From DASPSR01 sp035516175 (GTDB lineage: Bacteria > Nitrospirota > UBA9217): a DNA stretch of 55,951 bases. Shown here piece after piece: positions 11,341 through 20,107 of the stretch. The notes beneath the pieces were generated by a model. The model saw nothing but the letters and a program-made list of their open reading frames with translations. It was not told the DNA's origin and searched no databases. Position 1 is the first letter of the stretch, and each line of letters opens with the position of its first letter. The stretch spans positions 1 through 55,951 of the forward strand of contig DATJAO010000036.1 in NCBI GenBank assembly GCA_035516175.1, read 5' to 3'. A program made the position numbers and the translations under genes.

Positions 11341-11738
11341 CGGTCAAACAGTGCGATATCCTCCTTATAAACCTCGATCCTACTATCGGCCATGAGATTA
11401 AAAAAGGTACGTCCCTGTGTCGTCATATCTCCGGATGAGTTAAATAAGCATATCGAAACCGTGGTCGTTGCCCCTATGACATCTCAGTCGCATGCATATC
11501 CCTCACTCGTACCAGTCCGAATCAAGGGCAAGAACGGATGGGTGGTTCTGGATCAAATACGCACGATTGATAAAAAAAGCTTATGAAAAAACTCGGCCAT
11601 CTGCATCCGGAAACCGTGAATGGCACCAAGGCTGTTATCAAGGAAATGCAGTTGATTAAGCCTTCGATGAAAAAACATGCCGTGCACATTGCAGAGGGGA
11701 ACAAAGAGGCGTGTAGACAGTTTCCAAAGAGTTTATGA
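11337..11738 (+). pseudogene. Decayed MazF/PemK-type endoribonuclease toxin
   Basis: ATG 11337 starts a MazF-like N-terminus (MAVKQCDILLINLDPTIGHE). After GHEIKK the frame is lost at an A-rich tract around 11397-11407. The next piece (VRPCVVISPDELNKHIETV, APMTS, VVLDQIRTIDK) lies in the +1 frame and ends at a stop at 11584, while the C-terminal piece (MKKLGHLHPETVNGTKAV) is in another frame. Two frameshifts therefore separate three conserved segments. MazF toxins cleave mRNA; this one should be inactive unless frameshifting occurs. It is paired with the broken antitoxin just upstream. Confidence 0.8.
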
Positions 11739-11840
11739 ACGGGAAAAACGTGACGACAGGCAAGAATGCGGTACAGAAACGAAATATGCATTCAATGGAA
11801 TCTGAGAAGAGGTCAGTAATATTTATTTATGATCGAAGAG

Positions 11841-11869
11841 TTGACAAATATTTTACGGTCTCTTAAAAA
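11841..11869 (+). promoter_or_regulatory. Candidate promoter for ribD
   Basis: TTGACA at 11841-11846, a 17-nt spacer, then TAAAAA at 11864-11869, in an AT-rich stretch ahead of ribD (ATG 11907). The -35 box is consensus and the -10 is weak. Confidence 0.45.
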
Positions 11870-11906
11870 AAATATTCGAGTAAATTTACACTAATTCGCG
11901 ATAAAA

Positions 11907-13010
11907 ATGAATCAAAGATCAATTGACGAAAAATACATGCGGATGGCGCTTTGCCTCGCCGAAAAGGCCAGGGGCAGGACGAGTCCGAACCCGATGGTCG
12001 GCGCCTTAGTCGTGAAAGGCAGCATGGTCATCAGCCGTGGCTATCACCGGCAGGCCGGTGAGCCCCATGCCGAGGCTATTGCGCTCAAGAAAGCGGGCAA
12101 GGCGGCTAAAGGAGCGACGCTTTACGTCACTCTTGAACCCTGCTCGCATACGAACAAGCGTACTCCGCCATGTTCTCCGCTCGTCATCCGGAGCGGAGTG
12201 AAAAGGGTCGTAATCGCGATGATTGATCCGAACCCCCACGTCTCAGGCGGTGGGGTTAAGGCCCTGCGGTCCGCGGGAATCGATGTTGTGGCGGGTATGC
12301 TTGAATCAGAGGCTAAGAAGCTGAACGAGGCCTTCATAAAACATGTTACCACCGGTATGCCCTTCGTCACGCTCAAGATCGCGCAAACCCTCGACGGCAA
12401 GATCGCGACGGCCTCCGGAGAGTCGAGATGGATCACAGGGAAGGAAGCGCGGGAGGAGGGGCACCGGCTTCGCGATACCCATGATGCCATACTCGTAGGC
12501 ATCAATACGGTCCTGAAGGATAATCCTGCCCTTACAACCAGGATTCCTGGCGGCCGAGACCCGATTCGTGTTATCGTTGATACTCGACTAAGAACTCCGT
12601 TGAACGCAAAAGTCATTGCTCAGAAGTCATCTGCAAGAACGTATATCGCCACGCTCTCCGGAACGCCAAAAGAAAAATTCAACAAGCTTCTGGATGCCGG
12701 CGCTGAAATACTGATAGCCAGGGGCACGAAAGGCCATATTGACCTGAGATCCCTCATGAAAATGCTCACGAGATTCGGTGTCACCTCAGTGCTCATCGAA
12801 GGAGGCGCTGAGGTGAACGCCTCGGCCCTGAGATCCGGCATCGTCGATAAGGTCGTGATGTTCATAGCACCTACGATCATGACCGGCAGGGATTCACTCT
12901 GCTCGATCGGAGGCATATCGCCAAAGAAAATCGGTCACGCTATAAGGCTCGCAAACGTCACATCACGTTTTCTCGGTCAGGACCTAATGGTCGAGGGGTA
13001 TGTCAGGTAA
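11907..13010 (+). CDS. ribD: Bifunctional riboflavin biosynthesis deaminase/reductase RibD
   Basis: A 367-aa protein with both usual domains. The N-terminal zinc deaminase has the GxxxxPNPMVGA motif, HAEAIAL (H54, E56) and PCSHTNKRTPPC. The C-terminal reductase has RPFVTLK-like strand MPFVTLKIAQTLDGKIA, GIN at the NADPH site and LIEGGAEVNASAL. It deaminates the pyrimidine riboside and reduces the ribosyl chain in riboflavin synthesis (EC 3.5.4.26 and 1.1.1.193). The ribosome-binding site is weak, but the start fits the family. A HAD phosphatase follows 35 nt downstream; no other rib gene is in the window. Confidence 0.95.
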   Translation: MNQRSIDEKYMRMALCLAEKARGRTSPNPMVGALVVKGSMVISRGYHRQAGEPHAEAIALKKAGKAAKGATLYVTLEPCSHTNKRTPPCSPLVIRSGVKRVVIAMIDPNPHVSGGGVKALRSAGIDVVAGMLESEAKKLNEAFIKHVTTGMPFVTLKIAQTLDGKIATASGESRWITGKEAREEGHRLRDTHDAILVGINTVLKDNPALTTRIPGGRDPIRVIVDTRLRTPLNAKVIAQKSSARTYIATLSGTPKEKFNKLLDAGAEILIARGTKGHIDLRSLMKMLTRFGVTSVLIEGGAEVNASALRSGIVDKVVMFIAPTIMTGRDSLCSIGGISPKKIGHAIRLANVTSRFLGQDLMVEGYVR

Positions 13011-13045
13011 CCACGGTCTCCTTTTTTCCACGGAACACTGATCCT

Positions 13046-13723
13046 ATGCCTATGTCCATATTCGACATCAAAGAAGCCCTAAAGGGCGATGAGATCAATC
13101 ATGTGCTCCTCGACATGGACGGGACGCTGCTGGACAAATATTTCGACGATTATTTCTGGGAGCATCTCGTACCGGAGAAGTACGCAGACAGGCACGGTAT
13201 AACTTTCGGGAGAGCAAAAGAGGAGCTCCTCAAGAGATACAAGTCGCACGAGGAGACGCTGAACTGGACGGACATCGATTTCTGGTCAATGGAGCTCGGG
13301 ATCGACATCCTGGCACTTAAGGAACAGATACGGCACCTCATCGAGGTTCATCCCCATGTCGAGGATTTCCTTAAGATGATGAGGTCCCGCAAGAAGATGG
13401 TCTACATAGCCACCAATGCCCACTACAAGGTACTGGACATGAAGCTCAAGAAAACCGATCTTGGAAAATACCTGACAGGCTCGATTACATCGGATGCGAT
13501 GGGGTCTCCGAAGGAGAAAATAGAGTTCTGGCAGCAAGCCGAAAGGTGGCTCGGGTTCCGTAGGGAACATGCCTTGTTCGTGGACGATACACTGTCCGTC
13601 CTGAGGACAGCGAAAGGATACGGCATCAAGTACGTCGTCTATAAGGCTTTGGGCAATTCCAAGATGACCCCCGGCACATCTGTAGAGTTCCCGGCTATCC
13701 TGGATTTCAATGAGTTGATGTGA
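13046..13723 (+). CDS. HAD-family phosphatase (YrfG-like nucleotidase)
   Basis: A 225-aa HAD hydrolase with motif I LLDMDGTLLD (D23 nucleophile, D25), motif II IATNAH, motif III around SPKEKIEFW and motif IV LFVDDT. The cap-region phrases DDYFWEHLVPEKYA and ETLNWTDIDFWSMELGI match the E. coli YrfG (GMP/IMP nucleotidase) subgroup. It follows ribD by 35 nt on the same strand. Riboflavin synthesis needs a HAD-type phosphatase for the ribitylamino-uracil phosphate, so that role is an attractive alternative from context, though unproven. Confidence 0.85.
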   Translation: MPMSIFDIKEALKGDEINHVLLDMDGTLLDKYFDDYFWEHLVPEKYADRHGITFGRAKEELLKRYKSHEETLNWTDIDFWSMELGIDILALKEQIRHLIEVHPHVEDFLKMMRSRKKMVYIATNAHYKVLDMKLKKTDLGKYLTGSITSDAMGSPKEKIEFWQQAERWLGFRREHALFVDDTLSVLRTAKGYGIKYVVYKALGNSKMTPGTSVEFPAILDFNELM

Positions 13724-13811
13724 ACAGGACTTGACCTTTCTTAGAGCGCACTTTCTTTTCTCCTACCAGTAATTATAGGAAAACATCTTCTTTCCACTCC
13801 GCTGAACGTTC

Positions 13812-14070
13812 TCAGGAGATAAAACTCGCGTCGGGGCATGATGTCAGTACTGAGCACATCTTGGCGTCCTGGTAGAAATAACCGAATGCATCCAGCACTT
13901 CCTTCACGAGATCGACGACGGCAACATTGCCTCCGTACGAGATGGCGGAGCGGTAGGTTGTCCCCATGCCGAAGCAGATGACGAGCCAGTCCTGAGGTTC
14001 TGGTTGCAGGACCTGTGGCAGATGCGCACTGGCGGCAGAAGAGATTCTCGTCGCATTGTTTGACTTCTCT
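13812..14070 (-). pseudogene. Fragment of a spermidine-synthase-like protein
   Basis: On the minus strand an open stretch ends at a TGA (complement of 13812-13814). It encodes HLPQVLQPEPQDWLVICFGM, then GTTYRSAISYGG and VVDLVKEVLDAFGYFYQDA. This matches the nucleotide-binding core (VICFGMGTTxRSA) of spermidine/spermine-synthase-like methyltransferase-fold proteins. Both the upstream start and the downstream half are missing, so this is a remnant of about 75 codons. It lies directly downstream of the minus-strand DUF202/MarC pair. Confidence 0.65.
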
Positions 14071-14470
14071 AGATGCTGTGGATAAGATATAGGAGCAGGA
14101 ACATGCCGATCACTATGACCGATATGGCTAGGAGCACGCTCAGGACGGGCGAAGATCTATATGTATCTTCATCGATCTGGCGCTCGACCTTCTTGTATCT
14201 GATGAACGCGAGCACTCCCATAAGCATGCCCAGCCCTACCAGGAGTATCCCGATGAGGGAAGAATATCCCGGGGTGGGCGGCGCAGCCTCTCTCCCCATG
14301 TAATACGCCATCTGCTTCACGAAGAGCGAGAACTTCTCGACCACGAACCCGAACGCCATGACGGCGATGCTGGTCCTGATCCAGGCGAGGAATGTCCGTT
14401 CGTTCGCCATGTGGACGCGGCGGTTGCGGCGGCCCTTTGATTCTCTTTCCTCCTGTGCTTCCGGTTCCAT
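14069..14470 (-). CDS. DUF202 (YidH-family) membrane protein
   Basis: A 133-aa inner-membrane protein with a charged N-terminus, the DUF202 signature ANERTFLAWIRTS at about residues 22-34 and three hydrophobic segments (about 35-52, 69-88 and 107-131). The signature has two Arg-Thr pairs exactly seven residues apart, the same unit that is massively repeated in the proteins at 45623 and 47265. Function unknown; PF02656 also contains the Vtc1-like membrane domain of eukaryotic polyphosphate polymerase. It follows the marC gene by 22 nt and is probably cotranscribed with it. Confidence 0.85.
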   Translation of the reverse strand: MEPEAQEERESKGRRNRRVHMANERTFLAWIRTSIAVMAFGFVVEKFSLFVKQMAYYMGREAAPPTPGYSSLIGILLVGLGMLMGVLAFIRYKKVERQIDEDTYRSSPVLSVLLAISVIVIGMFLLLYLIHSI

Positions 14471-14492
14471 GCGCTCCTCCTGTCCGGACCCG

Positions 14493-15089
14493 TTACCCTG
14501 ATATGAACTTGAAAATCCCGCTTCTGATCATCTTCACCGCAAAGGCGGCCAGGATCAATGATGCAACCTTGGCAAAGGCGCGGGAGCCACTCAATCCGAT
14601 GAACCTGATGATCCGGTCTGCCTGCGCGAAGATGATCCAGGCAATGAGCAGGTTCACGACGAGGGCAAGGATGACGGGAAGGTAGCCGCTCGTCCCGACC
14701 AGGACAAGCGCGGTCGTGAGCGTTCCCGGCCCTGCGATGAGCGGTGTGCCGAGCGGCACCACGCCGAACTCCGGACTTCGCTCCAGCTTTCTTTCCCCTG
14801 CCCGAACCACATCGGCAATGGCGATGATCAAAAGCACGACGCCGCCTGCGATCATGAAATCCTCGACCAGGATGCCGAGGGCACGGAATATAGCCCGTCC
14901 CACGAGGATAAAGCCTACCGCCACCAGAAAGGCAGTGACGATGGATTGGCGCACGATCCTCTTCCGTTCCTGCTTCTCCATGCCTTCGGTCATTCCTACG
15001 TAGAGTGGCAGCGTCCCCGGCGCGTCCAGCGCCACCATGAGCGGGATGAAGCTAAGCAATGACTCTTTTAAGAAGACTGTCATTTCCAT
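14493..15089 (-). CDS. MarC-family integral membrane protein
   Basis: A 198-aa protein with six hydrophobic segments and the MarC/YchE/YhgN signature: FIPLMVALDAPGTLPLYVG near the N-terminus and GVVPLGTPLIAGPGTLTTAL in the middle. The family was once linked to multiple antibiotic resistance but has no settled function. The start is the ATG at 15089 on the minus strand. It is the first gene of a two-gene minus-strand unit with the DUF202 gene. Confidence 0.92.
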   Translation of the reverse strand: MEMTVFLKESLLSFIPLMVALDAPGTLPLYVGMTEGMEKQERKRIVRQSIVTAFLVAVGFILVGRAIFRALGILVEDFMIAGGVVLLIIAIADVVRAGERKLERSPEFGVVPLGTPLIAGPGTLTTALVLVGTSGYLPVILALVVNLLIAWIIFAQADRIIRFIGLSGSRAFAKVASLILAAFAVKMIRSGIFKFISG

Positions 15090-15660
15090 TCTGCAAATCT
15101 ACGGTCCGTCTTAATAGGGACCGCCTCCGTGACGTGAACAAAGTATAGCCGATATTACATGACGTGTCCAGCCTCGGAACCGCGCCGGCGCATTGCACGC
15201 TGAATCACCTCACAACCAAAAAATTTGAGATGGAGATCCGGATGGCAGGCTTGCTCAGCTGATGAGAATGCTTTCCTCATGCTGCTGTTTTGGAGCAAAT
15301 TCATTCATGGTTCGGCACAGGATATGCACCGAATTTTTCCCCAAGCTTTATGCAGTTAAAAAATAATTTTAATAATTGCTTGACAAGAATGATTCTAATT
15401 TGCTTTATTATAAAAATAAAACGCTTTTGCTGTAACTGCGGTTTTTTTATCCATGAATAGTTAAATAATGTAACTTCATCGATCATGGTCTTGGGAGATG
15501 CGCACTTAATTGCAACTCTCCTGAAGTGATCGGGAATGTCTCCATGTAATAAGTCCGATTATAAATAATGGTTATAAGTGAGGTATTTACGGAACGATGC
15601 AAATCACGTTCTACGCGTCATACGGTTCTGAAGAATTTAAAATAGAAATGTTTTCAACTA
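15090..15660. other. Long AT-rich intergenic region
   Basis: No convincing gene. It separates the minus-strand marC unit from the plus-strand copper locus. An AT-rich block at 15350-15420 contains TTGACA (15380-15385) followed by AATGATTCTAATTTG and TATTAT, a possible promoter, though spacing to the -10 is long. The short minus-strand open frame at 15301-15486 is AT-driven and has no family likeness. Confidence 0.4.
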
Positions 15661-15663
15661 AGT

Positions 15664-15785
15664 CCTGATAAAGCCGAACCCTCCGTGAGGAAGGATGCGG
15701 AAAGTCGCGGGTCTTCTTAGTTATGAAGATGGCCGAACTGCCGAAGGATGCGGTCCTTTGAGTATGTTCGGCTCGTTTTGTTTTG
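15664..15785 (+). promoter_or_regulatory. GEMM-like structured leader RNA with terminator (putative nucleotide riboswitch)
   Basis: The segment has the architecture of GEMM-I (c-di-GMP/cGAMP) aptamers: GATAAAG(C)CGAACC, a short hairpin with a GNRA-type GTGA loop, GCGGAAAGTCGCGGGTCT, a second hairpin (TCTTC/GAAGA) and then GATGGCCGAACTGCC. The GGGTCT...AGAT-GCCG layout is the strongest match. Downstream, GTTCGGC (15766-15772) can pair with GCCGAAC of the aptamer 3' side (15732-15738), or with the 5' copy (15673-15679), and is followed by TCGTTTTGTTTTG. This is a plausible antiterminator/terminator switch. The canonical GGCAAACC is altered, so ligand class is uncertain. It lies about 200 nt before the multicopper oxidase. 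Confidence 0.5.
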
Positions 15786-15981
15786 AATGGAGGTGATGCC
15801 TATCGATTTAGCAACTCTTTGACAGAAAATGAAAGAAAATGGACACGGGGACTAAGGAAAATATTTTTTGAACGATGCGAAAAGAGGTGAAGCACAAATA
15901 TTCATTAAATTGCTAAAAAGCAGAGGCTATTTGGGAATTTGACTGAACCATGAGGATTTTTCAACAAGATTGGAGGCTAGT

Positions 15982-18237
15982 ATGACGGCGAGACATAAAT
16001 TTCTAAAGTGTTTAACGGTCTCTATCGCTGCGCTCGCTCTGCTTTGCGGGTTCGGCGTCAACTTTGCGCAGGCCTTCTATCAGAGCCCGCAAATCCCACT
16101 CTTCGAGACCGATTTGCGCGGCATCGGACCTGATGAAATCCCGGTGGCCGCATCCGATGGCTCGGCGCCTGTCACGGGGGTAACGCATTATACAATCAAC
16201 ATCGAGGAGTTCACGGATCAGATCGTGCCGACTTCGACGGGGTTGGGCCCAACGACCCTGTGGGGATACTATCCCGCGAACCCGCTTTTTCCTGGTGCTC
16301 CGAAACACTTGGGCGGGATCATTGTCGGACATAAAGGGGTGCCGGTACAGGTGACTTTCAAGAACAACCTGCCGGCCATGAGTATCATTCCTATCGACAC
16401 GACTATCCCGGGAGCGAACCAGGCTCAAAACCGCGCCGCGATACACTTTCATGGAGGCCATGTCCCGTGGATCAGCGACGGCGGACCTTTTGACTGGTTT
16501 ACCCCCGATGGGTTGCATGGCACGAGCTTCCTGAACAACGTTCTCAACCCGGGCGCCGGTCCTGGTATGGCCGAATATTACTGGCCCTTGGACCAAAGCG
16601 CAAGGCTCGGATGGTATCACGACCACGCGTGGGGTATCACCCGGACCAATGCCTACGCCGGGGTCGCCACAGCCCTGATCATCAGGGATGATTATGAAAA
16701 TGGATTGATCAGCAAGGGACTGCCGAACTATATCGAGCTCGGCGGGTTCGAGATCCCTCTTGTTTTTCAGGACAAGATCTTTGTAGGCCCAGGCATCCTG
16801 AGCGTCGATCCGACATGGACTGGTCTCACGGCGCCGGGCAGCCTCTGGTATGCCCACACCTACGAGGCGAACCAGCCGAATGGCACTGGCCGCTGGGACC
16901 TGGGGCCAATCCTGACCAGCCAGCCTCCGGATCCATCGGTCGTCCCCGAGTACTTTGGCGATACCATGCTGGTGAACGGGACGGCTTACCCCCAGGTAAA
17001 CGTCCAGAATCGCCGCTATCGTCTGCGGCTCCTCAACGCCTGTAACGCCCGGTTCCTGAACCTCCAGCTCTACATCGCCGATGGCAGCGCCAACGGGATC
17101 ACTTTGAACAGTAAAGGCATCCCGACCAACAAGCCATTCCTGAACAAGGCCACAGGAAATGAAACAGCGTTCCTGCAGCTGGGCACCGAAGGGGGCTTCC
17201 TTGCAAGGGCGACCGAGGTGACGTCCAATCAGCCGATGACGTTCCTACCCGGGGCGATCAATGCGACCACGGGCCAGGCGAACCCGAAATTGATCAAGCA
17301 GTCGCTTCTCATGGCGCCAGCTGAACGGACGGACCTGATCGTCGATTTCGGTAGCGTTAAGCCGGGCATGCAGGTTATCCTTTACAACGATGCCCCAGCC
17401 CCGTTCCCGGGTGGAGATGACCGGAACGACTACTTCCCGGGTTATAACTGCGGATCTGGTCTTTTCGGTGTCGGTAACCCCGTCAACTGCATCACGCAGC
17501 CCGGCTACGGCCCCAATACCCGGGTCCTCATGCGGTTTAACGTAGTTGCCGCGTCAGGCACCAAGGACAATGCACTGAAAATCTACCCCGGCTATGACCT
17601 GACGGCCGGCAACAATCCGCTTTTTGTGGCACCGGGTTCCACCCATGTGCCTCCATGGGTCCGCACGCGCTTCCTGACCCTGAACGAGTACTTTGACGAG
17701 CATGGTAGACTCATCCAGATAATCGGAGATTCCAATGCACCTTATGGCTCGCCCTATGTTGTAACTTCCAGTTTTTCACCCACTCCTCCTGGAATGAATG
17801 TCCCGGCCACCGAGCAGGTGGTCAGCAACGGCAGCACAGAGGTATGGGAGGTCTACAACACAACCGGAGACGTACATCCGATGCACATACACGAGATCAA
17901 TTTCCAGATCATTAACAGGCAGCTGTTCGACATGACTGTCTTCCCGGGGACCATCAGTTTCACCGGGCCCCCTATCGCGCCGGATAGTAACGAGCAGGGA
18001 TGGAAAGAGACGGCCCGTATGTATCCGGGAACAGTGACCCGGGTCATCATGAAGTGGGATGTCCCGCGCATCACATATCCGAGCGGACAGCCCGTCAACG
18101 CATCCAACGCATATGGCAACATTGTCAATGGCATCGCGCCGCCTAGCCCGCGAACCGGCGGGGCCGAATATGTGTGGCATTGCCACATTTTGGAGCACGA
18201 AGAGCACGACATGATGCACGCTCTGGTTCTCCAGTAG
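15982..18237 (+). CDS. Secreted multicopper oxidase
   Basis: A 751-aa exported oxidase with a Sec-type signal peptide (cleavage near FAQA|FY, residues 30-31) and no twin-arginine motif. All four copper-ligand motifs are present: HFHGGH (H155, H157), WYHDHAWG (H213, H215), HPMHIH (632-637) and HCHILEHEEHDMM (733-745, with type 1 ligands C734, H739 and M744). The fold fits the CotA/bilirubin-oxidase-like group. Geobacter-type outer-membrane MCOs are relatives of similar size. ATG 15982 follows TTGGAGG by 6 nt; a TTG at 15970 is in frame but less likely. The locus suggests copper detoxification or metal oxidation. Confidence 0.93.
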   Translation: MTARHKFLKCLTVSIAALALLCGFGVNFAQAFYQSPQIPLFETDLRGIGPDEIPVAASDGSAPVTGVTHYTINIEEFTDQIVPTSTGLGPTTLWGYYPANPLFPGAPKHLGGIIVGHKGVPVQVTFKNNLPAMSIIPIDTTIPGANQAQNRAAIHFHGGHVPWISDGGPFDWFTPDGLHGTSFLNNVLNPGAGPGMAEYYWPLDQSARLGWYHDHAWGITRTNAYAGVATALIIRDDYENGLISKGLPNYIELGGFEIPLVFQDKIFVGPGILSVDPTWTGLTAPGSLWYAHTYEANQPNGTGRWDLGPILTSQPPDPSVVPEYFGDTMLVNGTAYPQVNVQNRRYRLRLLNACNARFLNLQLYIADGSANGITLNSKGIPTNKPFLNKATGNETAFLQLGTEGGFLARATEVTSNQPMTFLPGAINATTGQANPKLIKQSLLMAPAERTDLIVDFGSVKPGMQVILYNDAPAPFPGGDDRNDYFPGYNCGSGLFGVGNPVNCITQPGYGPNTRVLMRFNVVAASGTKDNALKIYPGYDLTAGNNPLFVAPGSTHVPPWVRTRFLTLNEYFDEHGRLIQIIGDSNAPYGSPYVVTSSFSPTPPGMNVPATEQVVSNGSTEVWEVYNTTGDVHPMHIHEINFQIINRQLFDMTVFPGTISFTGPPIAPDSNEQGWKETARMYPGTVTRVIMKWDVPRITYPSGQPVNASNAYGNIVNGIAPPSPRTGGAEYVWHCHILEHEEHDMMHALVLQ

Positions 18238-18244
18238 CAAGTGT

Positions 18245-18284
18245 GGGTCTGCAGGTCCGAAAGGACCTGCAGACCCTTTTTGTT
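18245..18284 (+). terminator. Strong intrinsic terminator after the multicopper oxidase
   Basis: Perfect 14-bp stem GGGTCTGCAGGTCC / GGACCTGCAGACCC with a GAAA tetraloop, followed by TTTTTGTT, only 7 nt after the stop codon. The CusBA genes downstream would need their own promoter or readthrough. Confidence 0.95.
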
Positions 18285-18427
18285 CCGGATGCTTCACCCC
18301 AATAAAAATATCCCCCGTCTTTTAAAGAGATTTTGACGAAATCTGAAACTATGGAACAATATACCAATATTCATTCAAGCAATCATCCATGCGGGATTCT
18401 GAAATCTCAACTCCGAGGAGCATTTTT

Positions 18428-20107
18428 ATGAGAAGAACATTGGCCGTCGCAATCCTGCTGGCGCTTGTCATAGCCTCGTTCCTTGCCGGCAACTGGTATG
18501 AGAAGAAGCGGATCATCGGCAGCAGTTCACAGGGGGTCCGTAAGGTCCTGTATTATGTTGATCCGATGAACCCGGCGGTGAAGTCGGACAAGCCCGGGGT
18601 CGCGCCCTGCGGCATGCCGCTCGAGCCGGTCTACGCGGACGGTTCGGGAGAACCATCCGGGATGCCTCCCGGGACGGTGAATGTAAGCCCCGAACAGCAG
18701 CAGTTGATCGGTGTGACGGTTGCGACTGTCGAGAAGGCCCCCTGGAGCCATACCATCCGGGTGCTGGGCAGAGTCGTCCCCGACGAGACCCGCATCTATC
18801 GTATCACTTCGGCCACCGACGGGTGGGTCAAGAAGGTTTTTCCCGTAACCACGGGCAGCCTTGTCAGGAGGGACGATCTGCTTGCAACCTTCTTTTCACC
18901 CGACTTCTTCCCGGCCATCAAGGCCTATCTCTACGGCTTGCGGTCACTGGACCGCTTCGAGTCAAATGGAAGAGAGACGAAAGAACAGATCGAGCTGACC
19001 AACGCCAATATCGACGGTTACCGGGTCTCCCTCCGCAACCTGGGGATGAGCGAGCACCAGATAGACGAAATAGCCCGTACCCGTAAAGGGACGGACGAGA
19101 TCGAGATCCGGGCGCCGGAGCAGGGTTTTATCATGGCCAGGAACATTTCGCTCGGCCAGCGTTTCGAGAGGGGGACCGAGCTTTACCGGATGGCGGACCT
19201 GAGCCACGTCTGGATTCTTGCCGACGTGTTCGAGAATGAATCGGAATATTTTAGGCCGGGCGTAGTCGGACGGGTGAACCTTCCCAACCAGAAGAAAACA
19301 TTTAACGCCCAGGTGAGCGATACGATACCGCAGTTCGATGCTACATCCCGGACCCTGAAGATGCGCCTTGAGGCGGACAATCCGGGTTTCCTCCTCCGGC
19401 CCGACATGTTCGTGGATGTGGAACTGCCGGTCACTTTCCCCCGCGCGATAACCGTACCCGTGGATGCGGTACGCTATTCAGGGATGAAGAAAACCGTTTA
19501 TATCGATCGCGGGCAGGGCTACTTCGAACCCCGGGACGTCGAAACCGGATGGCGCTTTGGCGACCGCGTAGAGATCGTCAGGGGACTTATTCCCGGCGAG
19601 CGGATCGTTGTCTCGGGCAACTTCCTTATAGACTCCGAAAGCCGGATGAGGGCTGCGGCATCCGGGATATACGGGACCTCGCGGAAAGACCCCGTATGCG
19701 GCATGGATGTCGAAGAGGCCAGGGCAAATACTGAAGGGAGGACGATCGAATACGGCGGCAGAAAATACTATTTCTGCTCAGAGGGCTGCAAACAGCAATT
19801 TGACAGGGATCCCGAGCACTTCCTCAAGATATCGTCTGACGGGGGCAGGCAGGGGACGGATACCACGAAGAAAATGGCACCGGTTCCCCGGGCTTCCGTT
19901 CACAAGGACCCCGTATGCGGCATGGACGTCGAGGAGGATACAGCCAGAGCTGCAGGAAGGACAAGCGAGTACCGCGGGAAGAAATATTATTTCTGTTCCG
20001 ACTCATGCAAACATCAATTTGAAACTCACCCGGAGAGCTACACGAAAGGATCAGGAGAAAGCCGTCTCATGACCCATGCCGCCTCCCTCGGAGGCGGCAA
20101 TGATTAA
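18428..20107 (+). CDS. CusB-type RND periplasmic adaptor with tandem C-terminal YHS domains
   Basis: A 559-aa membrane-fusion protein with one N-terminal membrane anchor, then a heavy-metal-binding domain (YYVDPMNPAV...APCGMPLEPVY, about 38-70), barrel-sandwich, beta-barrel and membrane-proximal domains typical of CusB/HlyD adaptors. The C-terminus carries two YHS domains starting near residues 421 and 494, both with DPVCGMDV and YYFCS.xCK motifs whose Cys and Met residues could bind Cu(I). GAGGAG precedes ATG 18428, so the upstream ATG at 18389 is rejected. It overlaps the cusA start by 8 nt. Role: passes Cu/Ag to the pump. Confidence 0.9.
   Translation: MRRTLAVAILLALVIASFLAGNWYEKKRIIGSSSQGVRKVLYYVDPMNPAVKSDKPGVAPCGMPLEPVYADGSGEPSGMPPGTVNVSPEQQQLIGVTVATVEKAPWSHTIRVLGRVVPDETRIYRITSATDGWVKKVFPVTTGSLVRRDDLLATFFSPDFFPAIKAYLYGLRSLDRFESNGRETKEQIELTNANIDGYRVSLRNLGMSEHQIDEIARTRKGTDEIEIRAPEQGFIMARNISLGQRFERGTELYRMADLSHVWILADVFENESEYFRPGVVGRVNLPNQKKTFNAQVSDTIPQFDATSRTLKMRLEADNPGFLLRPDMFVDVELPVTFPRAITVPVDAVRYSGMKKTVYIDRGQGYFEPRDVETGWRFGDRVEIVRGLIPGERIVVSGNFLIDSESRMRAAASGIYGTSRKDPVCGMDVEEARANTEGRTIEYGGRKYYFCSEGCKQQFDRDPEHFLKISSDGGRQGTDTTKKMAPVPRASVHKDPVCGMDVEEDTARAAGRTSEYRGKKYYFCSDSCKHQFETHPESYTKGSGESRLMTHAASLGGGND

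Noticed and set aside
11397..11410. A-rich tract in mazF as a programmed -1 frameshift site
   Set aside because: The conserved continuation lies in the +1 frame, and further shifts are needed downstream, so decay is simpler.
15787..15980. Very short frames (such as ATG 15797 and ATG 15877) between the leader RNA and the multicopper oxidase
   Set aside because: They encode 8-13 residues with no distinctive content; leader peptides cannot be excluded but nothing supports them.
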